Source of the DNA: Beaufortia kweichowensis
Taxonomy: Eukaryota; Chordata; Actinopteri; Cypriniformes; Gastromyzontidae
DNA: 64,000 nt
Assembly (NCBI GenBank): GCA_019155185.1
Contig: CM032816.1
Location: forward strand, 13,601,682-13,665,681
Direction: 5' to 3'
The translations under genes and the position numbers were made by a program. The notes below the pieces were generated by a model. It did not search any database. It had not been told where the DNA came from and saw only the letters and a program-made list of their open reading frames with translations. Of this stretch, positions 19,401-30,660 are shown in pieces; the first letter of the stretch is position 1; each line of letters opens with the position of its first letter.

Positions 19401-19992
19401 TTGTGTTGATAATACAGTAAAAGGCTCTACAAGTTAGCACGAATCTCACGAAATCCTTCAGATACCCCAGGTGATTTACTCCCTCCACTTTAAATAATTT
19501 TTCTTATCATATTATTTATGATTTATGTTGGATTTATTCCAACAAATGTTGAGGTGGAATTCCTCAGCTGGTGCCCCGAGTTAAAAGGAGGGAGAGGTCA
19601 TCTGACACACACACACACACACACACTTGAAGTGACGTGGGGTCAAGTCTCACTAACACCTCTAGTGTCCTGTGTGAGGCGTACTATTAATTGGTGCCCC
19701 GTGTGAAGATCACTGCAGTAGCCATGGGTTACATTATCAGTGTGTGTGTGTGTGTTGGGGGTGGACCTGACATCTGACTGTATATATGATCAACACTAAA
19801 GAGATCCGAGTCAGTCAGTTAAATCATGTTACATTTACAATGAGCATACTGTAGCGTGCATGTAAATTTAATCCATATATCATCATGTTTCAAACTGATT
19901 TATACTTGAACTGTAATCTATAATAATATTCTGTTTTTACTTTGGATAACAGACCGGCAAAGGAAATCATCTGAAAACCTTTGGCAGACATT
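19401..19992. promoter_or_regulatory. Upstream region of the receptor gene
   Basis: A CA repeat lies at 19605-19625 and a GT repeat at about 19739-19754. A TATA-like TGTATATATGA lies at 19779-19789, about 205 bases before the receptor ATG. Its role as a promoter is only inferred. Confidence 0.2.
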
Positions 19993-21008
19993 ATGACGGA
20001 GAACAGGACCGACACTTACGCCGAGAATCCGTTCCTCTGCTATCCGTCCGATCCGGACTCGTGTCACAGATCGCACCGCCTCGCCGTCATTAAAGTGGCC
20101 CTGTACGCTTTCATGCTGTCGGTTATTCTCATGACGGTTTTTGGGAACCTGCTGGTGGTCATCTCCATCTCTTATTTTAAACATCTGCAGTCTCCGACTC
20201 ATCTGATCGTTCAGTCTCTGGCTGCTTGTGACTGTTTATTGGGCTCTTTAGTCATGCCCTACAGCATGCTGCGATCTGTCGAAGGCTGCTGGTATTTGGG
20301 AGACGTCGTTTGTAAACTACACTCTAGTCTAGACATGACTTTCTGTATCTCCTCTAAAATCCATCTTTGTTTAATATCGATGGATAGGTTCTGGGCTATC
20401 TGTGATCCTTTAAGGTACAAAATGCGGGTGACAAACATTAGCGTGACTGTATTTATGACCTTCACCTGGCTCTTTGCATTTGTGTTCAGCTTTTCTGTGG
20501 TGTTTTCAGGGATAAATGCCGTCGGTCTGGAGAAGCTGATGTTACAGATTGCCTGTGTGGGAAGTTGTGTTTTGTTGTTTAATAAGCAGTGGGGTCTTAT
20601 TTGTTCCTTTCTTACATTCTTCATTCCTGTGACTGTCATGATTTCGCTTTATGTCAAGATCTTTCATGTCGCACAAAAACATGCCAAAGTTCTATCAGAG
20701 AAGGTTCCTGTGGGGAGTCAAACATCGGCACAGAGAGAGAAAAAAGCTGCTAAAACTGTTGCTATTGTTGTGGGGGTGTTTTTGCTCTGCTGGCTGCCGT
20801 TCTTTATTGCCACCGCTCTCGACCCTTTCCTTCATTTTTCCACTCCAGCTGATGTTTTGATGCTTTAGTTTGGTTCGGCTATTTTAACTCTACCTGTAAC
20901 CCTTTGATCTATGGATTTTTCTACCCTCGCTTTCAAAGGGCCTTTAAGGTTCTCATTAACACTTATATTTGTGGCTTGAAAAACTTAAGCACAATGACAT
21001 TTGAATGA
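19993..21008 (+). pseudogene. Trace amine-associated receptor-like GPCR, one frameshift
   Basis: An intronless family A GPCR. From ATG 19993 the frame gives 291 codons with an N-glycosylation site (Asn4), Cys107 at the top of TM3, Asp114 in TM3 (SSLDMTFC, the amine-binding position 3.32), MDRFWAICDPLRY at the TM3 end, and CWLPF in TM6. After the start of TM7 a single missing T (a TTTT run where TTTTT would keep frame, about 20852) causes a stop at 20866. The remaining TM7 and tail are intact in the next frame (YFNSTCNPLIYGFFYPRF) to a stop at 21006. The fish TAAR assignment rests on the TM3, TM6 and TM7 signatures; the subtype is unclear. It is either a recent pseudogene or a sequencing error in a homopolymer. 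A TTG four codons upstream is a less likely start. Confidence 0.85.
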
Positions 21009-21374
21009 ATGTAAACTTCATGCATCTTTTTTTAGCTGTTTTAACAAAAGTAAAAATAGATTTGACCAAAGCAGTTTGATGCGGGAGGAAGCATTCTTTA
21101 ATCCGGCAGCTTCTTTTATTTTAGAGATGTGAAACAAGACAGCAAAAAGAAAATATCAGAATGTTGTACTAAAACTAGAAAGTGATTACTGTGAACCATG
21201 TGTTTGTCCTTTCTTCAGATGATGTTCATCACATAAACTGAAACACTTTACAGTGCCATTTCACTTTAAAACAGCCATCAATTTTGTCAAGCAGGTGATC
21301 ATGGGACAATTTCACTTCATGCATAAAAAAGTATTATTATAACTTAATGTTTTATTTTCAAATGTACATCCCCA
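21009..21374. other. Receptor 3' flank, unassigned
   Basis: AT-rich sequence with no recognised gene or repeat. It may include the receptor's 3' UTR; no clear polyadenylation signal was singled out. Confidence 0.35.
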
Positions 21375-21656
21375 CTCAAAAGTTTGGGATCAGTAAGACT
21401 TGTAATGTTTCTCTTATGCTCATCAAGGCTGCATTTATTTGATCAAAAAACAGCTGATAAAAATTCAGTTTTGTATCACAGAAATAAATTATATTTTGAA
21501 GTATATTCATATAAAAACACATTATTTTATATTGTAAAAACATTTTGCAATATTACAGTTTTTTTCTGTATTTTTGATGAAATAAATGCAGCATTGATGA
21601 GCGTAAGAGACTTCTTTAAGAAACATTACAAGTCTCACTGATCCCAAACCTTTCAG
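21375..21656 (+). mobile_element. Palindromic MITE of common cyprinid type
   Basis: The left end AAAGTTTGGGATCAGTAAGA plus CTTGTAATGTTT is mirrored by the right end AGAAACATTACAAGTCTCAC plus TGATCCCAAACC, giving terminal inverted repeats of about 33 bp. The interior is AT-rich with CAAGGCTGCATTTATTTGAT. This is a very widespread fish non-autonomous DNA transposon sequence, probably hAT-derived. There is no coding capacity. Confidence 0.8.
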
Positions 21657-22868
21657 CAGCTGTGTATATCTGAAGCTTTTAAATGTTAAACACATACTGT
21701 ATTAACAATTTAAAAAGTTAATTGAGTTATTCTGCAACGTCTAGGTTCCCACACTCTGAAAACTCTCCTGACTTACATATAATTAGTCAACTTTACTCAC
21801 TTTTTTTGTTAATTGTTACAGTTAATTGTAATGTGAATAAAACAATTCTGTTATTTCTTGAGTAACGCTAACTTAAAACAATCAAGTTAAATGTAAAACA
21901 CAGCAGCACCATCTTTACTTATGACAAATGACTTCTTTTCATATTTGTACAAATGAATTACCACACTGTAAAAAAGACAGATTTACAAATGAAATTGATT
22001 CAACTGTTTTCATCAACTTGTGTATTAGACTTCACATGTTTTTAGTGTGATGCCTTCTGATGATCTATCAGTCAATCAATGTTCTAAGTCTAATCTAATG
22101 TTCTACTCTTTAATGCAATACTAAACTCTTAAAATCACCAAAAAAATCCCTCTATAATGTCTAGTATTCTGTTCTTTTGGTATTTATATCAATCAATCAA
22201 TCAAAGCTTAGTATTACAGATTCCAATATAAAACTCAATATAAGACATCAAGACTTCATAACCTGTACTAATACTGAGTGACGCTTGACCCTTATACTGA
22301 TTACTCCCTTAATAATTTCAGTTTTGGACTCATTGAGCCGAAAGGATTCTTAACAATCTTCTCATTGTATCATTCATCATATTTGTAAACTTGCAGTACT
22401 ATAATTTGACCAAAAGTGTGCAGAATAAAGTGGTGTACAATAAGCTTTAAACAATAATATTTTCAGAAATTAAACTTACTGAGCACTTGACAGATGATGA
22501 AAATATAGGGAGGCAACGGGGTATGATGTATATACATGCAAATGTGCTTTTACATTATATAACTTATTGCTGTGACAGTATTTATCACACTATTCTACTG
22601 AATACATTTAGTTACTCCATTTTAATGATTGTTGCTCCATTCAGCTACACTTTTATAAATGTAATGTATAAACATGAACAAATCATCTTTAAGAACGGTA
22701 AAAAACACATATATAAAGTAGAGCTTTTTGTCGTGTCAGTATTCATTACTAACTATATATTTATTTACTCCCTTACTAAGATTGTTGTGGCCACCACATG
22801 GTGTAACTTATTAGCATCACGACTCGAACACAACTCATACAACACTCTAAGGCCATAAGGCCTTAGAG
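21657..22868. other. AT-rich spacer ending in a perfect hairpin
   Basis: No gene was recognised in this AT-rich stretch. A CAAT/TCAA-type short repeat occurs near 22190. At its right edge (22845-22868) lies the perfect 10-bp inverted repeat CTCTAAGGCC-ATAA-GGCCTTAGAG, directly before DIRS sequence. Confidence 0.45.
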
Positions 22869-23071
22869 GCCGCCATACCTCAAGCAGAGTGAGCTTTGAC
22901 AGCCAGTGGAGATGGCTGTCCAGAGGCTGTATATGCTAGTGAGATAGCCTCAACTATCCACCTGCTTATGGTTTGCTTGGTCGCCGACAAGCCCTTGCTA
23001 ACCGGGCCAAAGGACACAAACAGCTGCTCTGACTTCCTCCAGAAAGCAGCTCTGAGACACACTTCCGGTTC
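22869..23071 (-). pseudogene. DIRS recombinase fragment, distal part
   Basis: The minus strand reads FWRKSEQLFVSFGPVSKGLS and then ISRWIVEAISLAYTASGQPS, the part of a DIRS tyrosine recombinase after the CPVRALDAY region. That upstream part is found at 28131 and beyond on the same strand. The L2 LINE at 23072-28130 therefore lies inside the recombinase gene. Confidence 0.8.
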
Positions 23072-23258
23072 CGGTTCACCGCTGCAGCGTCGACTAAGTT
23101 TGGAGCTCCGCCGATCTGATACTAAAAACCTAGTTTTCTACTTACGAAACTAATTCTAAATCTGCTATTCACTGCTATTTACTCTACTCTCATATTATCA
23201 TTATTTAAATACTTGATTTACTAGATTCGCTCTCTCATACTAATACTGTATCTTTCTA

Positions 23259-24356
23259 ATGGCGGATCTATCCGATGCGTGTCTTTCTGTTCTTTGTGCT
23301 CCGCATACTGCCGAACGGGAGACGATCGGAGAGTGTTCACGGACCCATTTACACCGGTCCCGGTCTGCTGTGATAAATTTCACCCCAGCCCCAGCACGAC
23401 ACAGACAACTGAGGACTTCTTCCCCTGCTCTGCAACCGGACTTGAGACCTCAGGCACTCGCGGCACGCTCTCGGTAATAAACCTACTCCATCGCTTTGTT
23501 GTTGTAACTTGTATCTCGTGTCACATGCATAGCTTAGCTTCTTCCGTTAGCGATAAGGGCTTCACGTGTGATAAATGTAAAGATGTAGTAAGGCTAACGG
23601 AGAAGGTTACAGAATTAGAAACACGCATCCGTACTCTTGTTGAGAATAGTAAGGCTAATGATAACTCTGACACTCTCTCGGATGCGCCTAGTATAACGCG
23701 GCGGTAATAACGGCCCGGTTCTGACTGTAGGCCCGAAGCGGCAGGGCAGCTGGGTGACGGTCAGGCGGCGTAGTCGTAAAGAAAAGCGGCACCACTCTCC
23801 CGCCCCTGTTATTATCTCAAACCGGTATTCTCCACTCAGCCACACACATGCTGAGATACCCGTGTCAAGCGCCCTGGTTATTGGTGATTCTATTTTACGG
23901 AACGTGGGAATAGAGACTCCAGCCACCATAGTCGAATGTATACCGGGAGCCAGAGCGTCTGACATTAGATCTAAACTGAAAGTGCTGGCTAAGACTAAAC
24001 GTAAATACTCTAAGATTGTTATTCACGTCGGCACAAACGATATGAGACTCCGCCAATCGGAGATCACAAAATATAATATTAAAGAAGTGTGTGAAGTTGC
24101 AAAAACTTTGTCAGACACCGTAATATGCTCTGGTCTCCTACCCGCTTACCGGGGTGATGAGACCTACAGTAGACTACTGTCACTGCATGGCTGGATGTCT
24201 AAGTGGTGCACGGAAAATAATATAGGCTATATAGACAACTGGAAATATTTCCAGAGGAGACCTGACCTGTTAAGAGAGATGGCCTCCATCCCTCACGGGG
24301 AAGGGGCTGCTGTCCTCTCTAGAAATTTGAATAATAGTCTTAAGAGTAAAATCTGA
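23259..24356 (+). pseudogene. L2 ORF1 (esterase-domain protein), frameshifted
   Basis: A CxxC-type motif segment (CISCHMHS...CDKCKD, about 23515-23580) leads to a coiled-coil-like stretch (LTEKVTELETRIRTLVENS). Then comes an SGNH hydrolase-like domain at 23754-24356: LVIGDSILRNVG contains the GDS serine block and IVIHVGTNDMR the G-x-N-D block. Stops and frame changes occur near 23478 and 23707. In L2/CR1 elements ORF1p binds RNA and carries an esterase of unclear function. Confidence 0.8.
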
Positions 24357-24599
24357 CTATCGGGGCCCAGGTCAGGAAGCAGACGAATCGGCCTATCCAT
24401 CCGTCTGCAAGCTGCCACGACATGTCACTCAAGTCACATAAATTACAGCATATAGAGTTTTACAACCCACCTATCAACATATAGAGACTGTGTCTGTTTC
24501 CGAACAAACAAACCTTTATTATACTCTAAACCAAAATATACAAATCTAATTAATATTAAACTAGAAAATAACCTACAAATAGATGCAACAAAATGGCTA

Positions 24600-27437
24600 A
24601 ACTTCCGGCCTGCTTAACATCAGGTCACTTTCCAACAAAGAATATATTGTCAATGAAATTATTACAGAACACAAACTAGATGCGCTGTGCCTGGCGGAAA
24701 CATGGCTAAAAACAGATGATTTTACTAGTCTAAATGAGTCTACTCCACAAGACTTTGACTATAAGCACGAGCCCTCGTCTAAAATGTAGAGGTGGCGGTA
24801 TTGCCACAATTTATAGCAACATATTCTGCGTTAATCTTAAATCTAGGAAATTTAACTCCTTTGAAATAATGGGCTAAATATGTCACTTCCAAACGGTCGC
24901 AACAAACATTTGTCCTTCATAATGGCTACCATTTACAGACCACCGGGTCATCATATAGACTTCCTTAAAGAATTTGCAGATTTTCTATCAGAATTAGTAG
25001 TTAATGTAGATAAAGCCCTAATCGTTGGTGACTTTAACATACACATTGATAATCCAAAAGATGCTTACATGATAGCTTTTATGGATATCCTGGACTCTCG
25101 CTTTGGTGTTAGCCAAAAGGTTTCAGGTCCCACGCATAAATGTAAGCACACTTTAGACCTAATTCTATCTTTTGGACTAAACATAAATAACGTAGAAATA
25201 TTACCTCAGAGCGATGCTATTTCAGATCACTGCCTCATAACTTACACTGTACTTTTAGACAAACCCCTCGTCCTACACCTCGGTTTAGATCAAGCCGATC
25301 AATCATTTCTACCACTAAAGATAGTTTTATTAACAAACTTCGAATCTATATCAAACCCATAATGTAATAAATAAAAATGAGGATCTTGACAGTATAACAG
25401 AAACATTAAACAAAGCTTTTCAGGCACTTTAGAACTTGTCGCACTCCATCAGATTAAAAAGAATAAAAGATAGAACGCCAGCACCATGGTATAATAACCA
25501 CACTTCAGCCCTAAAAAAAGCAACCAGAAAAATGGAACGCAGATGGAGGACTACGAACCTAGAAGTATGGCGCGATGCATGGAGAGAGAGCACCAACAAG
25601 TACAAACAGGCTCTAAAACCACCAAAGCGTCCTATTTTAGCAAGTTGATCGCAGAAAATCAAAATAACCCGCGATTTCTTTTAACACAGTCATAAAACTG
25701 ACTGGAAATAAATCATTTACAGAAAAAGATGTTAAACTACAGCACGATAGTAATACCTTTATGAAATTTTTGATAATAAAATCGAGCAGATTAGGGACAA
25801 TATTGCATCTATACAGCCTGCCACCTCTATATCGCGCATAGTATACCGTCCCGCTTCATGCCATTAGTACAACTAGAATCATTTAATGCTATTAAAATAG
25901 ATGAACTCACAAAAATAATAAATTCATCTAAATCTTCATCCTGTATAATAGATCCCATCCCAACAAAACTACTAAAAGAAGTTTTTTCTGCAGTCTCGGA
26001 ACCTGTACTCAACATTATTAACTCATCCTTAGAACTAGGCTACGTCCCAGCGGCCTTCAAAATGGCAGTTATTAAGCCTCTCATTAAAAACCTAATCTCT
26101 CACCAAGGAGACCTAACCAACTATAGACCAATCTCGAATCTCCTTTCTTATCAAAAATACTAGAAAAGGTTGTGTCCAAACAACTACAGACATTCCTAGC
26201 CGAAAATAGCATTTATGAAAAATTTCAATCAGGATTCAGGCCTCATCACAGTACAGAAACAGCTATGCTCCGGTGACAAATGACCTCCTTTTAGCATCAG
26301 ATCGTAATGAGACATCTATTCTTATATTACTCGACCTCAGTGCAGCTTTTGATACAATAGATCATACAATCCTACTCGATAGACTGAAAACCATGTTGGC
26401 ATTAATGGTCAAGCCTTAGCCTGGTTTAAATCTTATTTAACTGATCGTTACCAATTTGTGTATGCCAACGATAAAAATCTTACTACTCTCAGGTAAAATA
26501 ATGGTACCACAGGGATCAGTTCTTGGCCCAATTGTCTTAAGCACTATATATGCTACCCTCGGAGATATTATTAAGAAACATGACATCAACTTCCACTGCT
26601 ACGCTTGACGATACCCAGCTCTATATTTCCTCAGAACCTAACAAACCCCACCATTTTACTAAGCTAATAGACTGTATTAACGATATTAGAAAATGGATGG
26701 CAAACAACTTCCTTCTACTTAACTCCAACAAGACAGAGATTTTGATTATTGAACCTATTAGCTCCAAACACGACACAATAGCCCACAACTTCTCTATAGA
26801 AGGTTGCACCATTGTCCCTTCCTCCCAGTCAAGAACCTAGGTGTGATTCTAGATAAGAACCTGTCTTTCGATGGTCACATTTCTAATACATGCCGAACTG
26901 CATTTTTTCACCTTAGAAATATTTCAAAGATCGCCATATGCTGTCTTTCTCGGATATAGAGAAACTAATCCACCTTTATGACCTCCAGAATCGACTACTG
27001 TAATTCATTACTGGGGATGTCATGCAAAGCAAATAAATAAGCTTCAGCTGGTTCAAAATGCAGCTGCTAGAGTTCTCACTAGATCAAAAAGTATGACCAC
27101 ATTAGTCCACTCCTAGCAACACTGCACTGGCTACCTGTAAAATAACGCGATCGATTTTAAAATTCTGTTAATGACATACAAAGCACTAAATGGCTTAGCA
27201 CCTCTATACCTCCGTGAACTATTATCAGCATACAACCCATCACGGACATTACGTTCACAAAACAACGGGCTCTTAATAGTTCCAAGAGTATCAAAGAAAT
27301 CTAAAGGTGGCAGATCTTTCTCCTACTTAGCTCCTAAACTATGGAATAACCTTCCCAGTAAAGTCCGGGACTCAGACACAGTCGAACAGTTTAAAACTAC
27401 ATTAAAGACTTATCTGTTTACACTTGCATTCACATAA
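24600..27437 (+). pseudogene. L2 ORF2 (endonuclease and reverse transcriptase), frameshifted
   Basis: The APE-type endonuclease spans about 24600-25280, with ALCLAETWLKTD, IYRPPG, LIVGDFNIHID and SDHCLITYT. The RT follows, with NYRPISNLL (about 26120), LLDLSAAFDTIDHTILL (about 26330), PQGSVLGPI (about 26510) and DDTQLY (about 26610), plus LGVILDKNLSF. The C-terminus (27171-27437) ends KTYLFTLAFT. At least seven frame breaks interrupt it, so no functional protein is made. Confidence 0.9.
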
Positions 27438-28066
27438 TCTTTGACCAAACTCTCTAAGGCCGCAATAGTTAACCTCAACTGGAACCGGGCACACACACAT
27501 AATTCATACTGCATGTGATATCACATAAAACTGCTTACAATCAACATATAGGAATGGCTGCTCACGCTAATTCTGTTTTGTCCTTCTCTCCCTCCTCCTC
27601 TCTCCTTTTCTCTCTCTCTCTCTCTCTCTCTATCCCCTACCCCTTTCTCCGAGGTATCCTGAGGAATGAGTTCCAACTGGCGCAACACTGCCCCACCTGA
27701 TGCCCACCCTGGTGCTGCTTCATGACGACTACCCAGGACAACCTCCGGCACCTGTTATATTAAAATCAAATTTATTACACCTAACATATAACATTTTTAT
27801 TAACTCTCTTATAGTGAAGTTCTGCATCTTATAATGTCTGTATCTGTATCCTGTAAACTGCATAGTGAGTTATGGATGCGATCAATGGCAATTTGTGTCC
27901 CCTATTCCGGATTGCACATGCTACGGATTGCACCTATAACACGTCATGTCAGGGGTTTTTTTCTCTCCTAAAGAGTTTTTTTGAATCCCTGACCACTGAC
28001 TGCTATGTCATTACATGTAAAGCTGCTTTGATACAATGTCCTTTGTGAAAAGCGCTATACAAATAA

Positions 28067-28130
28067 TATTGAATTGAATTGAATTGAATTGAATTGAATT
28101 GAATTGAATTGAATTGAATTGAATTGAACA
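28067..28130 (+). repeat. (GAATT)n LINE tail
   Basis: About eleven to twelve perfect GAATT units terminate the L2 element and mark its 3' junction with DIRS sequence. Confidence 0.95.
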
Positions 28131-29200
28131 TAGGCATCCAGTGCTCGCACTGGACACACTGAGTTCAACTTCTCCTGGTCCGAATTCCCGAAAGGGGGAG
28201 GACAGAAGGCCTGCAACACAATGGGCCTTGGCACATTGGTGAGTACCTTTGGCACGTAGCCCTGTCTTGGATACAGAAAGGCTTTAGCCATGCCTGGGGC
28301 AAACTCCAGGCAGGAAGGAGAGACTGACAGAGATTGCAGATCCCCAACTCTCTTCAGTGAAGAAATCGCCAATAAGAAAACTGTCTTAATGGTGAGAAGT
28401 TTGGCCGAAGCGGCCTCAATGGGCTCAAATGGAGCCTTAGATTAGCCTTCCAGTGGGGTGCAGGCCTTAGCCTCAGTGTGCCACTTAGGAAGCATGTGAC
28501 CAGTCGGTCCCGACCCGCATCCGACCTCTGCACCACGAAGTGAACACTTTCCACTTCAGTGCATACAGCTTCCTCGTGGTAGGACCTCTGGAGCTAAGAA
28601 TGGTCTCCACAACCTTTGTTGAGAGACCTGCCTGTATGAGTCGGGCCCCCTCAGAGGCCAGACCCATAGTTATGTGCAACATGAGATTGGCCTTCCATAC
28701 CCCTTGGGAAGAGCGGCCTTCCATAACTGCTCCCCAGCCCGTGAACTTCCGGTGTTGAGGAAGGATGGAGACATGGAAGTATGCGTCCTTCATGTTTACA
28801 GTGACAAACCAGTCCTCGGACCGTATTTGAGTCACAATCTGTTTGAGTGTAAGCATCTTGAACTTCAGTGTCTTTACTGAGCGGTTCAGTACACACAGAT
28901 CTAAAATAGGGCGCAAACCCCCATCCTTCTTTGGAACAATGAAGTATCTGCTGTAAAAGCCTGCCTGGCTTTGTGCGGGGGGGACTATTTCTGCGGCCCC
29001 CTTTGCCAAAAGTGTTTTCACTTCTTGTTCCATGACCAGAGCCTGCTCGGGGCCCACCTTGGGCCAGCCCTAGATCTCATGGCTGCTGCAGCAAACGTCA
29101 TCCCCCTTGGCCTGTTGTACATAGGACCGTTACAATGGTGGCTCAGGATGAAAGGGTTTCTTACAGAGGGACAACTCGTTCCGCATTATATAGGTCATGC
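28131..29200 (-). mobile_element. DIRS retrotransposon fragment (RT to recombinase)
   Basis: On the minus strand, 29057-28750 encodes a DIRS-type RT start (EVKTLLAKGAAEIVPPAQSQ, then FIVPKKDGGLRPILDL and MKDAYFHVSILPQHRKF). After a deletion it passes to an RNase H piece (GWGAVMEGRSSQGVW) and then to recombinase: RGPTTRKLYALKWKVFTSWC and, in another frame, LKRVGDLQSLSVSPSCLEF to SVCPVRALDAYV. The gene then continues across the L2 insertion at 23071. It has multiple stops. Confidence 0.85.
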
Positions 29201-29214
29201 GCAGGTGTCTTCAT

Positions 29215-29385
29215 GGCATGTGAAAGAAGATCATGTGGTCTCTTTTGTCAAGGCCTGATGTTAGGAACCATCTGTCATTGTGTCACACTTACAACAGATG
29301 CGTCTCTTACGGGCTGGGGATCAGTGTAGAAAGAACGCTCTGCCCAAGGTCTTTGGACAGGCCATTATCTCAGGTAGCACATAAC
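29215..29385 (+). mobile_element. DIRS RNase H fragment, plus strand
   Basis: The plus strand reads LTTDASLTGWGS followed, after a stop, by RSAQGLW, the RNase H domain of a DIRS element. Its orientation is opposite to the fragment immediately to the left, so two DIRS copies or an inversion meet near 29.2 kb. It ends where L2 sequence begins. Confidence 0.7.
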
Positions 29386-30660
29386 AGTACTCTCTCATTT
29401 GAAAGCCATGTTGCCAACACCTGTAAAACCGTCATATGCTGTCACTATCGAGTGCAGAAAAGTTAGTTCACGCATTCATGATGTCTAGACTGGATTACTG
29501 CAATGCATTATTAGGTGGCTGTCCAGCTAGCCTATTACAAAAGCTCCAACTAGTCCAAAATGCAGCGGCTCATGTTCTCACAAGAACAAAAAAGTTTGAA
29601 CATATCAGCCCCGGTACTGTCAACACTCCACTGGTTACCCATTACGCAATGTATTAACTTTAAGATCTTACTAACTACTTATAAGGCTCTACATGGTTTA
29701 GCTCCTCAGTACCTGAGTGAACTCCTAATACATTACAGTCCCTCACGTCCAATAAGTTCTCAGGACTCTGGCCTTTTGGTAATACCTAGAGTTTTTAAAT
29801 CAAGTGGTGGTGGTAGATCATTCTCCTATTTAGCACCTAAACTTTGGAATAGTGTTCCAAGGGCTGTGCGAGAGGCAGACACACTCTCTCAGTTTAAATC
29901 TAGATTAAAGACCTCTCTCTTTAACATAGCATACACATAGTACAACAGAACTGGGAACACTTCCCAAACAATCTGATGGACTTGTTGCATCTAAGTTTGT
30001 TTGTTTCTTATTATTCCGAGGTTGCATCCAGTCCATACCCTGATCTGACATTGGATCCTTCAGCAGGAGGCAACCCCCCCAGGAGAACCTGCACTCATTT
30101 TAGCTAATGCTAATGCTAGTTACTACGTTAAATGATAATGCTAAACAGTATTTATGCTAATCTCTTTAACTATGTAACTTTTTGACTAATGAACTACTTC
30201 AGTCAACTTAGTCATCCCCGGCTTAACAATCCTTTATTGTAGAATATTAGCCTTTTAACTACTACCTAGTTTACCAAACACACAAACACATTGTTAAATT
30301 CAACCACAACTAATAATCCAGATCAACTCAAACTTTAGTAAATTCAGTTCACGACTTTAAATCAAATAATTTTTATCAAACTACTGACAGCAGCTGTGAC
30401 GCGTCAGAGGAGAAATTACCCTCCAAGTGACTGGGTTCTCCCAAGGGTTTTTTCTCCATATATATATATATATACATTCATTAATGGACTTTGGGTTCCA
30501 TGTTGGAGTGTCACTAGGAGACTGAGCTGATATTAGGTATTAGTTATTAGTTATTAAATGAGCTTTTATATTTTCCTGCTTGTCATTCTGTTTATTCTGC
30601 TGTAAAGCTGCTTTGAAACAGTGATACAGTGTTAAAGCGCTATACAAATAAACTTGAACT
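29386..30660 (+). mobile_element. L2 LINE 3' fragment
   Basis: The C-terminal part of an L2 RT protein (SRLDYCNALLGG near 29478, LAPQYLSELLIHYSPSRP near 29700, SLFNIAYT at 29937) is followed by a 3' UTR and the tail AAAGCTGCTTTGAAACAGTG to CAAATAAACTTGAAC. A single TA-rich CTCCATATATATAT...CATTAATGGA block near 30455 is the unit amplified in the copy at 38.3 kb. Confidence 0.9.

Larger units (their letters stand above)
23072..28130 (+). mobile_element. Near full-length L2-clade LINE
   Basis: About 5.06 kb with a 5' region, an esterase-bearing ORF1, an endonuclease/RT ORF2, a 3' UTR and the tail AAAGCGCTATACAAATAA followed by about eleven (GAATT) units. The family assignment rests on the SGNH esterase ORF1, the RT motifs and this tail. 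Frameshifts in both ORFs show it is inactive. It splits a DIRS recombinase gene on the opposite strand, with little or no target duplication. Confidence 0.9.

Noticed and set aside
19571..19702. Two TGGTGCCCCG motifs as retroviral primer-binding sites
   Set aside because: Kept only as weak support for an LTR-like segment. The motif is short, occurs twice, and no gag or pol follows.
20259..20639. 126-codon minus-strand frame
   Set aside because: It lies antisense to the receptor gene and has no independent features.
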